Positions 22,845 to 31,763 are shown, counted from the first letter of the stretch. The stretch is 64,000 nucleotides of DNA from Ruegeria_C sp040830705 (GCA_040830705.1 JBFOME010000021.1:1-64000); one strand, 5' to 3'. A program made the numbers and translations. Notes: a model not told the origin generated them from the letters alone.

Positions 22845-23609
22845 TCACAGCGACGCCGTAATGCCGCCATCGACATAGAGCGTATGCCCGTTCACAAAAC
22901 TGGAGGCATCTGAAGACAGAAACACACAGGCCCCGACCAGTTCCTCGACCTTTCCCCAGCGCCCTGCAGGCGTCCGTTTCTCCAGCCAGGCCGAAAATTC
23001 AGGGTCGGCCACCAATGCCGCGTTGAGCGGGGTATCGAAATAGCCCGGCGCAATAGCGTTGCATTGCAGCCCGTGCTTGGCCCAATCTGTGGCCATGCCT
23101 TTGGTCAAATTACCGACTGCCCCTTTAGTCGCCGTGTAAGGCGCAATGCCAGGGCGGGCGAGCGCCGTTTGCACCGATGCGATATTGATGATCTTGCCGC
23201 TCCCGCGCCCAATCATGTGGCGCGCAACCGCCTGCCCGACGTGAAAAACACTGGCGATATTGGTTTGCAGCAGCTTCTCGAACGCATCGGCAGGGAAGTT
23301 TTCCAGCTCGGTCCGGTGCTGCATCCCGGCATTGTTCACAAGAATGTCGATGGAACCGGTGCTGCTCTCGAACCCATCAATAGCCGCGCGTACACCGTCA
23401 TGATTGGTCGCGTCAAAGGCCAGTTCGGTCACGACGGTTCCTTCGGCGCGCAACGTTTCTGCCGCCGCGCCCAGCTTTGCCGCGTCACGTCCATTCAGCA
23501 CGATCTCGGCCCCTGCTGCAGCAAGGCCGCGCGCGAGCGCAAAACCAATGCCCTGCGATGATCCGGTGATCAGGGCGCGCCTGCCCGCGAGAGAGAAAAG
23601 ATTGCTCAT
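22845..23609 (-). CDS. SDR oxidoreductase, gluconate 5-dehydrogenase-like
   Basis: From start 23609 the protein is 254 residues: cofactor motif TGSSQGIGFALARGL near residues 15-29, NNAGMQHR near 93, catalytic YTATKGAVGNLTKG near 158 and APGYFDTPLNAAL near 190, all close to IdnO/GNO-type gluconate 5-dehydrogenases (reduction of 5-ketogluconate). GGGAA lies just upstream of the ATG; the in-frame ATG at 23681 overlaps the operator and is unlikely. It is first in its operon, and a GTTAC..GTAAC operator lies 58 bases upstream in the divergent promoter. Confidence 0.85.
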   Translation of the reverse strand: MSNLFSLAGRRALITGSSQGIGFALARGLAAAGAEIVLNGRDAAKLGAAAETLRAEGTVVTELAFDATNHDGVRAAIDGFESSTGSIDILVNNAGMQHRTELENFPADAFEKLLQTNIASVFHVGQAVARHMIGRGSGKIINIASVQTALARPGIAPYTATKGAVGNLTKGMATDWAKHGLQCNAIAPGYFDTPLNAALVADPEFSAWLEKRTPAGRWGKVEELVGACVFLSSDASSFVNGHTLYVDGGITASL

Positions 23610-23666
23610 GTGAGTTCCCTTGTTGCGCAGACACGCATTGACTCGGTCTGCTTGGTACCGATAACA

Positions 23667-23680
23667 TGTTACGGGTAACA
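23667..23680. promoter_or_regulatory. LacI/GntR-type operator, site 3, with overlapping divergent promoters
   Basis: TGTTACGGGTAACA is a 14-base perfect inverted repeat; read on the minus strand its core is GTTACCCGTAAC, identical to sites 1 and 2. On the minus strand TTGACA (23686-23691) lies upstream, so the operator occupies the -35/-10 spacer of the SDR promoter. On the plus strand TTGACT (23638-23643) and GATAAC (23660-23665) end just before it. Repression of both divergent operons from one site is likely. Confidence 0.78.
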
Positions 23681-23705
23681 ATACTTGTCAAGCAAGGAAT
23701 CGACT

Positions 23706-24653
23706 GTGTCTAAACCGACCATCCTGCAAGTTGGCCCCTATCCTGAATGGGACCAGACCCCTCTTGATCACGCCTTTGACGTCAAACGGTATTTCGAGGC
23801 CTCCGACCAGCCCGGCTTTCTGTCCGAACATGGCCCAAACATCCGCGCCATCGCGACCAGGGGCGAGTTGGGGGCGGATCGCGCAATGATCGAGGCCTGC
23901 CCATCGCTTGAACTGATCTCGGTCTATGGTGTCGGCTTCGATGCGGTCGATTTGGAAGCCTGTCGCGAGCGCGGCGTTCGCGTGACCAACACACCGGATG
24001 TTCTGACACAGGACGTCGCGGATCTGGGTGTGGCCATGATGCTGTGCCAATCGCGCGGAATGATCGGCGCGGAAACCTGGGTGCGGGACGGGTCCTGGGC
24101 CAGCAAAGGCCTTTACCCGCTGAAACGGCGCGTATTTGGGCGCAAGGCTGGCATTCTGGGTTTGGGTCGAATCGGATTCGAGGTCGGCAAGCGACTGGCC
24201 GGGTTTGGCATGGACATCGCCTATACCGATGTTTCCGCGAAAGAATATGCGCCGGACTGGACATTCCTGCCCGATCCGCTGGAACTTGCGCGGCATGCCG
24301 ATTTCCTGTTCGTCACCCTCGCCGCCTCGGCAGAAACCCGGCATGTGGTTAATGCTGACCTGATCGCAGGGGTCGGCCCCGACGGCATGATCATCAACAT
24401 CTCTCGCGCCTCCAATATCGACGAGGACGCCCTGATCACCGCGTTGCAGAACGGGACGCTAGGTGCGGCCGCATTGGATGTGTTCGAGGGAGAGCCCGCG
24501 CTCGACCCACGGTTTCTCAAACTCGACAACGTCCTGCTGCAACCCCACCACGCCTCTGGCACCATCGAGACGCGTAAGGCGATGGGGCAGCTGGTCCGAG
24601 ATAACCTGACTGCTCACTTCGCCGGGCAAGACCTTTTGACACCTGTACTCTGA
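23706..24653 (+). CDS. D-2-hydroxyacid dehydrogenase (2-ketogluconate/glyoxylate reductase-like)
   Basis: From the GTG at 23706 the protein is 315 residues. It has the NAD motif GLGRIGFEVGKRL near residue 150, the catalytic Arg in INISRASNID, a Glu in DVFEGEP and the catalytic His in QPHHASGT. The DVADLGVAMML segment near 100 is typical of GhrB-like reductases acting on 2-keto-gluconate, hydroxypyruvate or glyoxylate. AAGGA lies seven bases before the GTG. It is followed after 7 bases by the L-idonate dehydrogenase-like gene and shares the site-3 operator. Confidence 0.88.
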   Translation: MSKPTILQVGPYPEWDQTPLDHAFDVKRYFEASDQPGFLSEHGPNIRAIATRGELGADRAMIEACPSLELISVYGVGFDAVDLEACRERGVRVTNTPDVLTQDVADLGVAMMLCQSRGMIGAETWVRDGSWASKGLYPLKRRVFGRKAGILGLGRIGFEVGKRLAGFGMDIAYTDVSAKEYAPDWTFLPDPLELARHADFLFVTLAASAETRHVVNADLIAGVGPDGMIINISRASNIDEDALITALQNGTLGAAALDVFEGEPALDPRFLKLDNVLLQPHHASGTIETRKAMGQLVRDNLTAHFAGQDLLTPVL

Positions 24654-24660
24654 GGCCGAC

Positions 24661-25689
24661 ATGAAAACCATCGTTGCGCATGCCGCAAAAGACCTTCGCA
24701 TCGAAGAGCGAGAGATCGCTGAGCCGGGTCCGGATCAGGTCCTGATCCGGATGGCAGCGGGCGGCATCTGCGGCTCTGACCTGCACTACTACAATCACGG
24801 CGGATTTGGCCCGGTCCAACTGAAAGAGCCGATGATCCTGGGCCATGAGGTCGCGGGCCACGTGGCGGCAGTTGGGACCGCTGTGACCGGCTTGAAGGAA
24901 GGACAGTTGGTCGCGGTATCGCCCTCACGGCCCTGTGGTACCTGCAGATACTGTCTGGAGGGCAAACAAAACCACTGTCTGAATATGCGGTTCTACGGGT
25001 CGGCCATGCCTTTCCCCCATATTCAGGGGGCGTTTAGCGAATATCTTGTCGCCGACGCCGCCCAATGCGCGGTGGCGGACGGGCTGAGTGTCGGGGAGGC
25101 TGCGATGGCCGAACCTTTGTCAGTTGTGTTGCATGCCGCGCGGCAAGCGGGCGATCTGATGGGCAAGCGGGTTCTGGTCACCGGTTGTGGCCCCATCGGC
25201 CTGCTCGCCGTGCTGGTGGCTCGACGCGCCGGGGCGGTTGAGATTGCGGCGACGGACATCATGCCGTTCACCCTCGACATGGCCCGGCAGGTTGGTGCCG
25301 ACCTTGCCATCAATGTCGCTGAAACACCGAATGCGCTGGCCGGGTTCACAACAGACAAGGGATACTTTGATGTGCTCTTCGAATGCAGCGGGGTTGCTGC
25401 TGCCCTGTCTGCGGCTGTTCCCGCCCTACGCCCCGGCGCAACCATCGTGCAATTGGGGCTTGGCGGGGACATGACGCTGCCGATGCAGGCCATGACCGCC
25501 AAGGAGATCACGCTCAAAGGCTCGTTCCGCTTTCATTCGGAATTCTTTACTGCGGTAGAAATGATGGGAACCAAGCGTCTTTCGGTGGCATCACTGATCA
25601 CCCATACCGTCCCTATGGCAGAGGCGGTATCCGCGTTCGAACTGGCCTCTGATCGGAACCAGGCAATCAAGGTGCAACTCGCGTTCTGA
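24661..25689 (+). CDS. Zinc alcohol dehydrogenase, L-idonate 5-dehydrogenase-like
   Basis: The 342-residue MDR enzyme has the catalytic-zinc segment GGICGSDLHYYNHGGFG (Cys near 37) and GHEVAGHV, the four-cysteine structural-zinc loop PSRPCGTCRYCLEGKQNHC (residues 90-108) and NAD motif GCGPIGLLAVL. The CGSDLHYY motif and length match IdnD, which oxidises L-idonate to 5-ketogluconate; the SDR at 22845 would then reduce 5-ketogluconate to gluconate. No gluconate kinase is in the window. Sorbitol or threonine dehydrogenase-like activity is the alternative. Confidence 0.87.
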   Translation: MKTIVAHAAKDLRIEEREIAEPGPDQVLIRMAAGGICGSDLHYYNHGGFGPVQLKEPMILGHEVAGHVAAVGTAVTGLKEGQLVAVSPSRPCGTCRYCLEGKQNHCLNMRFYGSAMPFPHIQGAFSEYLVADAAQCAVADGLSVGEAAMAEPLSVVLHAARQAGDLMGKRVLVTGCGPIGLLAVLVARRAGAVEIAATDIMPFTLDMARQVGADLAINVAETPNALAGFTTDKGYFDVLFECSGVAAALSAAVPALRPGATIVQLGLGGDMTLPMQAMTAKEITLKGSFRFHSEFFTAVEMMGTKRLSVASLITHTVPMAEAVSAFELASDRNQAIKVQLAF

Positions 25690-25780
25690 AGCTGCGGCGC
25701 GTCGACCGGGCCATATTGCGGGGCTTTCTGACGGCGCGCCGACGGTTTTCAGTTCAAGGCGCGCACGGGGAACTGAGCGA

Positions 25781-26755
25781 TCAACCAATAGCGCCTGCCA
25801 GACGTGAAGATATGATTTCATGGGCTTCGCGCATGGTGCGGTCGATCAATTCCTGACAAGTCGGAATATCGTTGATCAGACCCACCACCATCCCGCAGGA
25901 CCACGCTCCGGCTTCCATCTCGCCATCTTTCATGATGCGGGGATACACGCCGGCGACTTCATCGATAATGTCCTCGAATTGAAGCTTGTCACCAAGATCG
26001 CGTTCTTTTTGCAATAGTCGCTCAACCGCGTTGTTGGTCATCACGCGTTCGGTGTTTCTCAGTGGGCGCATGACAAGCCGGGTATCCAGTTCCGAAGCGG
26101 CGACGATCGCATCCTTGACGTTCTGGTGCACCGGCGCTTCTTTGGTGGCAATGAAGCGGGTCCCCATGTTCATACCCGATGCGCCCATAGCCATTGATGC
26201 AACCAGCGACCGCCCGTCCGCCTGCCCGCCCGAGGCGACAAAGGGGATCTCAAGTTCATCGGCAGCACGCGGCAACAAGATCATGTTCGGTACATCGTCC
26301 TCACCGGGGTGACCGCCGCATTCAAAACCGTCGACCGAGACCGCGTCACAGCCGATATCCTGCGCCTTTAACGAGTGACGAACCGATGTGCACTTGTGGA
26401 TCACCTTGATGCCCGCATCCTTCAAATAGGGCATGACCTGCACCGGGTTACGCCCGGCGGTTTCGACCACGCGCACCCCACCATCTATGATTGCCTTGAC
26501 GATGGCAGGATAATCAGGCGCATTCACCGTCGGCAGGAAGGTGACGTTAACTGCGAATGGCTTATCGGTCATGTCTCTGCACCGCGCGATTTCATTGGCC
26601 AGTGCCTCTGGCGACTTCAGGCTCAATGCGGTGATCGTCCCAAGACCGCCAGCATTTGACACGGCGGCTGCCATCTCTGCAAAACCGACGTAGTGCATGC
26701 CACCCTGAATGATCGGATGTTGAATGCCAAACAGCTCGGTAATTTCAGTTTTCAT
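25781..26755 (-). CDS. Nitronate monooxygenase / FMN-dependent enoyl-reductase-like protein
   Basis: From start 26755 the protein is 324 residues, an FMN TIM barrel: FGIQHPIIQGGMHYVG at the N-terminus, NAGGLGTITAL, GFECGGHPGEDD near residue 150, and the phosphate-binding part ASGGQADGRSL and GASGMNMGTRF. Family members oxidise alkyl nitronates (often the toxin propionate 3-nitronate) or act as FabK-like reductases. It is monocistronic here, 87 bases after the TIGR02466 gene. The in-frame ATG 11 codons upstream encodes a low-complexity tail and was not used. Confidence 0.82.
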   Translation of the reverse strand: MKTEITELFGIQHPIIQGGMHYVGFAEMAAAVSNAGGLGTITALSLKSPEALANEIARCRDMTDKPFAVNVTFLPTVNAPDYPAIVKAIIDGGVRVVETAGRNPVQVMPYLKDAGIKVIHKCTSVRHSLKAQDIGCDAVSVDGFECGGHPGEDDVPNMILLPRAADELEIPFVASGGQADGRSLVASMAMGASGMNMGTRFIATKEAPVHQNVKDAIVAASELDTRLVMRPLRNTERVMTNNAVERLLQKERDLGDKLQFEDIIDEVAGVYPRIMKDGEMEAGAWSCGMVVGLINDIPTCQELIDRTMREAHEIISSRLAGAIG

Positions 26756-26842
26756 AGTCGCCCGTCCCCTGGCGTTTTTTGTTTCCACTCACGCTACCGC
26801 GCACCCGCTTACGAACCCATTCGATCACAAGGGTACGTCGGT

Positions 26843-27463
26843 TCAATCCCATCGGTAGTTGAAACTTACGCTGATCCGCTCTTCTTCTGCCATATTCATC
26901 GGCACCTCGTGACGCAGCCAGCTTTCCCACAGCAGAACATCGCCCACATCGGGTTTCACATAGATGAACGGCTGCAATTCGCGCCGCGCCTCCTTGCTGC
27001 GTACCGGCGCAGCCATCATCCGGGCTGAGCGCGGGTCTTCCAGCTTGAGCGCGCTGGCACCCTCTGGCATCGCTACATAGGTCGTGCCCGATATCACGCT
27101 ATGCGGATGGATATGGCTGGCATGCATGCCGCCCTCGGGCAGTATGTTGATCCACAGATCTTCCAGCTTCAGCGCCCGATCATCCAGGTCGAACTCCAGA
27201 TCCTGTGCAAATGCCGCAACATGGGCATCCAGCACCTTGACCAGATCGGCGAAGATCGGGAACCGCCAGGGCAGATCGGTCAGCGACGCATAGGACGTGT
27301 AGCCGGGATAGCCGTTCGCCTCGCACCAGTCCTGCCCGGCCTCGTCATCCTCGGCAATGACGACGCAGGAGGATTCCAACTCGCCCGCATCGATTCGAGG
27401 GGCGAATTCGGACAGGGCTGCACGATACAGGCGGGTGACAAAGAGCGATTCAATCTGTGACAT
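26843..27463 (-). CDS. Putative 2-oxoglutarate/Fe(II) oxygenase (TIGR02466 family)
   Basis: From start 27463 the protein is 206 residues. It has LWINILPEGGMHASHIHPHS near residues 102-121 (the His-rich metal site), a downstream His in SWLRHEVPM, and an Arg in ERISVSFNYRW that would bind 2-oxoglutarate. This combination matches the TIGR02466 family seen in marine bacteria and cyanophages, whose substrate is unknown. It lies downstream of a small lipoprotein gene separated by a perfect hairpin. Confidence 0.78.
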   Translation of the reverse strand: MSQIESLFVTRLYRAALSEFAPRIDAGELESSCVVIAEDDEAGQDWCEANGYPGYTSYASLTDLPWRFPIFADLVKVLDAHVAAFAQDLEFDLDDRALKLEDLWINILPEGGMHASHIHPHSVISGTTYVAMPEGASALKLEDPRSARMMAAPVRSKEARRELQPFIYVKPDVGDVLLWESWLRHEVPMNMAEEERISVSFNYRWD

Positions 27464-27519
27464 GGCGCTGTCATAGCGCAGCCTCACGCGGCGCGCGAGG
27501 GGCAGATGGCGTCGCGGAT

Positions 27520-27545
27520 GCAGGTGGCCTGAGACGGCCACCTGC
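27520..27545. terminator. Perfect 10-bp stem-loop after lipoprotein gene
   Basis: GCAGGTGGCC and GGCCACCTGC flank a six-base loop with no mismatch. It starts 8 bases after the stop of the lipoprotein gene on the minus strand, so it is a probable terminator. There is no U-run, which is common for high-GC alphaproteobacteria. Confidence 0.6.
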
Positions 27546-27553
27546 GGAATAGA

Positions 27554-27739
27554 TTACTGGGTAATCGGCGAGCAGACCGTCGCACCTGCTTCGGTTGTGG
27601 CAAGCTGATAGCCGCCCGGGCAACTGGCATTCCCGGCCTTGTCAAAGGTGGGCTGAACATAGACCGGTTCCGGCTCGGGCTGCGAACAGGCGGCGAGGGC
27701 CAGAACGAATGAGCCGATCAAAGCAGCTTTCAGTTTCAT
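27554..27739 (-). CDS. Small lipoprotein
   Basis: The 61-residue protein has a lipoprotein signal (MKLKAALIGSFVLALAAC) with lipobox LAAC, Cys18 being the predicted lipidated residue. A short proline/glutamate linker (SQPEPEPVY) follows, then a small domain with two cysteines (ASCPGGYQLA and TVCSPIT) that could form a disulfide. It would sit in the periplasm or outer membrane. No function is known; small lipoproteins of this kind are common in roseobacters. Confidence 0.72.
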   Translation of the reverse strand: MKLKAALIGSFVLALAACSQPEPEPVYVQPTFDKAGNASCPGGYQLATTEAGATVCSPITQ

Positions 27740-28013
27740 CGGTTGAATCCTTTATTTGTTAATTCTGAAATCCCGACTCCGAGGGCGCCGGGCGAGAACA
27801 CGTTCTCGTGAGCAATGATACATCTGCACCGCAACCTGTCGATCTTATTCTGAAAAATCTCACTCAAGCGGCGAAAAATCACCCTTGGGCATGGCACTGC
27901 CGCTCGATATTCAACCGGCGTGGCAGATGAATTGAACCACACACGCTTTCTGCCTATACCAAAATCAAATACAGGGGACCCGATGCAAACGCCCCGGAAA
28001 GACCCGGCCAGGC

Positions 28014-28745
28014 ATGCGCAGTTTCATCATCCATATGTCCTCCAGCACAGCGCGTCGTCCCAATGCAGAGCGGCTGCGCACCCAATTGCCGCAGGCGGAT
28101 TGGATCGAGGCCGTAAACGGCCGTGAACCGGCCCAGATCGCCCATGTGACATGCCATCAGGGCAACCTGTACCGACCGCACTATCCGTTTTCCTTGCTGC
28201 CAACCGAAATCGGCGTCTTCGAAAGCCACCGGCGCATCTGGCAGAAGATGGTCGACGAAGGGATCGGCGGAGCCATCACCTGCGAAGACGATCTGCAGAT
28301 CGACCCTGACAGATTCGCAACCGCGCTGGAGATCCTGAAAACGGTCGCCACACCTGATCACTATATCCGCCTGCCGGTGAAACAGCGCGAAGTGGCTGCC
28401 GAAACCTTGATCGAACGCGACGGGCTCCACCTGATCCTGCCCAAGGTGATCGCGCTGCAATGCCAATGCCAGTTTGTCGGCCTCGCCGCCGCCAAACGCC
28501 TGCTGGCGACCACGCAAGAGATCGACCGCCCCGTCGACACATTCCTGCAGATGCACTGGATCACCGGACAACCGGTGCACGCTCTGATGGGGACCGGCAA
28601 CAAGGAGGTCGCCGCCCAGATCGGCGGGTCGACCATTCAGAAAACGGTTCCTGCGGGTCAAAAGTTCGCCCGTGAAGTCAAGCGAGCCGTCTATCGTGCC
28701 AAGCTGCACCTGCATCCGCAGCGGCCCGCTGCTTCACCCGGCTGA
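28014..28745 (+). CDS. Glycosyltransferase family 25 (LPS biosynthesis) protein
   Basis: The 243-residue protein has the GT25 layout: an N-terminal FIIHMSSSTARRPN strand, the PTEIGVFESHRRIWQKMV segment near residue 63 and the metal-binding acidic motif ITCEDDLQID near residue 88 (family E-D-D). Such enzymes add galactose or related sugars to LPS or capsule. No other envelope genes are nearby. The start at 28014 has only a weak ribosome site (CCAGG). It converges with the peroxiredoxin gene over a terminator-like hairpin. Confidence 0.78.
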   Translation: MRSFIIHMSSSTARRPNAERLRTQLPQADWIEAVNGREPAQIAHVTCHQGNLYRPHYPFSLLPTEIGVFESHRRIWQKMVDEGIGGAITCEDDLQIDPDRFATALEILKTVATPDHYIRLPVKQREVAAETLIERDGLHLILPKVIALQCQCQFVGLAAAKRLLATTQEIDRPVDTFLQMHWITGQPVHALMGTGNKEVAAQIGGSTIQKTVPAGQKFAREVKRAVYRAKLHLHPQRPAASPG

Positions 28746-28778
28746 AATTGTCACCTGGGGAACATGCGCGTAGCGTGG

Positions 28779-28797
28779 GGGGGGCAGCTTGCCCCCC
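28779..28797. terminator. Bidirectional terminator-like hairpin
   Basis: GGGGGGCA and TGCCCCCC form an eight-pair stem with a three-base loop, between the convergent GT25 and peroxiredoxin genes (34 bases after one stop, 15 after the other). It has only a short AT tail. Confidence 0.6.
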
Positions 28798-28811
28798 AAT
28801 TGCCGGTCGCC

Positions 28812-29462
28812 CTATTGCGGCGCCTTGGTTTTGCGCAGATAGGGAAAGATCGTCTCGAATTCGCCGAACTTTTCTTTTGCTTCGTCATTGCTGACTGCTG
28901 GTGGAATGATGACGTCTTCACCGGGCACCCAGTTTGCAGGGGTCGCCACGCCCTTGGCTGACATCTGCAACCCGTCTAGCGCCCGTAGGATTTCGGCAAA
29001 GTTCCGGCCCACGGTCATCGGATAGGTCATCGAAAGCTTCAATTGCTTATCCGGCCCAATGATGAAAACCGACCGCACCGTGGCGCTGTCCGCAGGGGTG
29101 CGGCCATCTGGCAAATAGGCCTCGGCGGGCAACATATCGAAGGCTTTCGACACTTCCAGACCGTCATCGGCGATGATCGGGAACCCGGGATTGGCATTGC
29201 CATATTCCTCGATGTCCTTCTTCCACTTCTTGTGGTCTTCGACCCCGTCGACCGACACACCCATCACTTTGGTGCCGCGCGCGGCCCATTCATCGCTCAG
29301 CTGCGCGACGGCGGAAAACTCGGTGGTGCAGACCGGGGTAAAGTCCTTGGGATGCGAAAACAGGATGGCCCAGCTGTCGCCGATCCAGTCATGGAACTGG
29401 ACGGTGCCCTGATCGGTTTCGGCGGTGAAATTCGGAACAGTATCGTTTATGCGTAAACCCAT
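28812..29462 (-). CDS. 1-Cys peroxiredoxin (Prx6 type)
   Basis: The 216-residue protein has the peroxidatic Cys45 in HPKDFTPVCTTE, followed by a long C-terminal dimerisation domain (TYPMTVGRNFAEILRALD, GEDVIIPP). It contains no other cysteine, so it is a 1-Cys enzyme of the Prx6 type, reducing H2O2 and organic peroxides with an external thiol partner. It is divergent from an aldehyde dehydrogenase with a 205-base promoter region between them. Confidence 0.92.
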   Translation of the reverse strand: MGLRINDTVPNFTAETDQGTVQFHDWIGDSWAILFSHPKDFTPVCTTEFSAVAQLSDEWAARGTKVMGVSVDGVEDHKKWKKDIEEYGNANPGFPIIADDGLEVSKAFDMLPAEAYLPDGRTPADSATVRSVFIIGPDKQLKLSMTYPMTVGRNFAEILRALDGLQMSAKGVATPANWVPGEDVIIPPAVSNDEAKEKFGEFETIFPYLRKTKAPQ

Positions 29463-29667
29463 TCTAGCCTCCCATTGGGTTGAAAAGACGACTCGCGGTC
29501 ACGCCGGAGCCTATCCCCTATGCCCCGCGAGTACATCCCATATCGTCGCCCAAACCGATGCAAATCGCGGTGATCTGACAAGGGACTTGCTCTGCATGTT
29601 TCGGCGTGCCAGTGTGCGAGCAAATATTCGACCGATTGGTCGGGTTATTCATCCCGGAGGAAGAAGC

Positions 29668-31107
29668 ATGATCGAAAAGCGCGATTTCTACATCAATGGA
29701 GCCTGGGTCGCCCCCGCCCGACCAATGGATCATCACGTGATCGACCCCTCGACCGAGGAGCCCTGCGCCGTGATTTCACTGGGCTCTCAAGCGGATACAG
29801 ATGCGGCAGTGGCGGCCGCCAAGGCGGCGCTTCCGGGTTGGAAGGCGACCCCAGCTTCCGAACGCATCGCCTTGGTCGAGAAACTTGTCGAGATCTACCA
29901 GTCCCGCGGTGAAGACCTCGCGCAAGCGATGTCGCAAGAGATGGGCGCGCCGATCGATATGGCGCGGACCCAACAGGTGGGCGCGGGTATCTGGCACCTG
30001 AAGAACTTTGTGCGCGCGGCCAAAGCGTTTCCGCTCGAAAGCCCGCTGGGGGATCACGCCCCCAATGATCGCATCATCCGCGAAGCGGTTGGCGTCGCCG
30101 CCCTGATCACGCCGTGGAACTGGCCGATGAATCAGGTGACGCTCAAGGTTGGCGCCGCAACGGTGGCTGGCTGCACCATGATACTGAAACCGTCAGAGGA
30201 AAGCCCGCTCAATGCAATGATCTTTGCCGAGATGATGGATGAGGCCGGGTTCCCGCCCGGCGTGTTCAACCTGGTCAATGGCGATGGTCCGGGGGTTGGC
30301 ACACAGCTTTCGGGGCATCCGGATGTGGATATGGTGTCCTTCACCGGGTCGGCGCGGGCTGGCGTGGCGATATCGAAGAACGCGGCCGATACGCTGAAGA
30401 AAGTGCATCTGGAACTGGGCGGTAAAGGTGCAAACCTGGTGTTCGACGACGCCGATGAAAAGGCGGTCAAACGTGGTGTTTTGCATATGATGAACAACAC
30501 CGGCCAGAGCTGCAATGCGCCGAGCCGGATGCTGGTGCAACGCGGGGTCTATGATCAGGCCGTCGAAACAGCCGTTGAGGTTGCGGCGAAAGTCACCGTT
30601 GGCAGCGCCTCGGACGAGGGTCGCCATATCGGGCCGGTGGTCAATCAGGTGCAATGGACCAAGATTCAGGACCTGATCCAGACCGGCATTGACGAAGGCG
30701 CGCGGCTGGTTGCGGGCGGCACCGGGCGGCCCGAAGGGTTCAACAAGGGGTTCTATGTCAAACCGACAGTGTTCGCCGATGCCAACAATCAGATGACCAT
30801 CGCGCGCGAGGAAATCTTTGGCCCGGTCCTGACCATGATCCCCTTTGAGACCGAAGAAGAAGCGGTCGAGATCGCCAATGACACGCCCTATGGGCTGACC
30901 AATTACGTGCAGACCGGCAACACCGAACGCGCCAACCGGATGGCGCGCCTGCTGCGCTCTGGCATGGTCGAGATGAATGGTCAGTCCCGCGCCGCCGGGT
31001 CACCCTTTGGCGGCATGAAGATGTCAGGCAACGGGCGCGAGGGCGGCGTGTTCGGAATCGAGGATTTCCTCGAAGTGAAAGCTGTCAGCGGCTGGACCGC
31101 CGAATGA
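29668..31107 (+). CDS. Aldehyde dehydrogenase family protein
   Basis: From the ATG at 29668 (GGAGGAAG just upstream) the protein is 479 residues. It has Asn151 in TPWNWPM, Lys174 in LKPSEESP, general base Glu249 in LELGGKGAN and nucleophile Cys282 in TGQSCNAP. The C-terminal PFGGMKMSGNGREGG is typical of the family. The TPWNWP and NAPSR variants suggest a broad-range aldehyde dehydrogenase. Frame upstream to 29425 is open but lies over the divergent promoter. Monocistronic, substrate unknown. Confidence 0.9.
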   Translation: MIEKRDFYINGAWVAPARPMDHHVIDPSTEEPCAVISLGSQADTDAAVAAAKAALPGWKATPASERIALVEKLVEIYQSRGEDLAQAMSQEMGAPIDMARTQQVGAGIWHLKNFVRAAKAFPLESPLGDHAPNDRIIREAVGVAALITPWNWPMNQVTLKVGAATVAGCTMILKPSEESPLNAMIFAEMMDEAGFPPGVFNLVNGDGPGVGTQLSGHPDVDMVSFTGSARAGVAISKNAADTLKKVHLELGGKGANLVFDDADEKAVKRGVLHMMNNTGQSCNAPSRMLVQRGVYDQAVETAVEVAAKVTVGSASDEGRHIGPVVNQVQWTKIQDLIQTGIDEGARLVAGGTGRPEGFNKGFYVKPTVFADANNQMTIAREEIFGPVLTMIPFETEEEAVEIANDTPYGLTNYVQTGNTERANRMARLLRSGMVEMNGQSRAAGSPFGGMKMSGNGREGGVFGIEDFLEVKAVSGWTAE

Positions 31108-31165
31108 CTATGTGAAGCCGACCAAGGCAGTTAAGTCCGCCTTGGCCAACCTTTCCCTTGGACGT

Positions 31166-31597
31166 TCAAGCCGGGCGCACCACCAGTTGCGGCTGGCCAT
31201 CAGAGGTGCGCCGGGTTGAACGTCCGTCCGATCCGATTTCGCCGCTGACACGCTGTCTGTAGGACGAGAAGCTGTCAAAGCGCACAACGTCGACCGGTTC
31301 ATCGAAATGCAGCGTGATCCGGCGATGCCCGCCATCGCCGATGACGGTCAGCCCACGAATTTCGGCGACGAAGGGCTGGCCCAGATAGTGCCCCTGAACC
31401 CTGTCGCCGACCCGTAATTTCAGACGATTGCCTACCAGAGCGCAAAGCGTGTTCCAATTGCGCGCGCCATGTTGGCAGGCGACAAGCTCCAATGCCTGGC
31501 TATGGGACAGGGGAGTCCCGGCCTCGCGCAGGCTTTCTCGCAGGCGCTTGGCCAGCGCCTTCAGCTCTTCAAGTGAAGCGATATTGTTGTCAGTCAT
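31166..31597 (-). CDS. Glyoxalase-related small protein (Glyoxalase_8-like domain)
   Basis: From start 31597 the protein is 143 residues. The first half (SLEELKALAKRLRESL, LSHSQALELVACQHGARNWN) matches a helical domain often placed before glyoxalase domains. The rest (GDRVQGHYLGQPFVAEIRGL, RITLHFDEPVDVVRFDSFSSYR) looks like a small beta-domain also seen in uncharacterised proteins. No catalytic residues are visible. It stands alone on the minus strand; its function is unknown. Confidence 0.65.
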   Translation of the reverse strand: MTDNNIASLEELKALAKRLRESLREAGTPLSHSQALELVACQHGARNWNTLCALVGNRLKLRVGDRVQGHYLGQPFVAEIRGLTVIGDGGHRRITLHFDEPVDVVRFDSFSSYRQRVSGEIGSDGRSTRRTSDGQPQLVVRPA

Positions 31598-31735
31598 TTC
31601 TTGCCTCGTTTCCTGTAACGGGCGCATTTGAAAAGACGAGGCTCGCATTGTCGTCACTGCGCCGGAAAGTGGCAACAGATGATGTCGTATCGGGTTTCAC
31701 CAAAGCCCAAGGGCCGCGAGCGGCAGGGGACCCGA

Positions 31736-31763
31736 ACCTGTGGCCCTCGTAAGGCCCACAGGT
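31736..31763 (-). terminator. Stem-loop after the tandem NTF2-like gene
   Basis: ACCTGTGG and CCACAGGT form eight pairs around a 12-base loop, 53 bases after the stop of the NTF2-like gene on the minus strand. No T-run follows, so this is a weak terminator call. Confidence 0.35.

Noticed and set aside
26837..26846. T-loop-like GGTTCAATCC sequence suggesting a tRNA
   Set aside because: It is the C-terminal codons of the TIGR02466 gene on the other strand plus the gap; no acceptor or anticodon arms can be formed.
28014..28745. A minus-strand 253-codon frame opposite the GT25 gene
   Set aside because: The plus-strand frame has clear GT25 motifs (EDD, GVFESH); the antisense frame has none.
31736..31763. 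Stem-loop ACCTGTGG/CCACAGGT as part of a tRNA or small RNA
   Set aside because: Only one stem is present and it directly follows the NTF2-like gene, so a weak terminator is the simpler reading.
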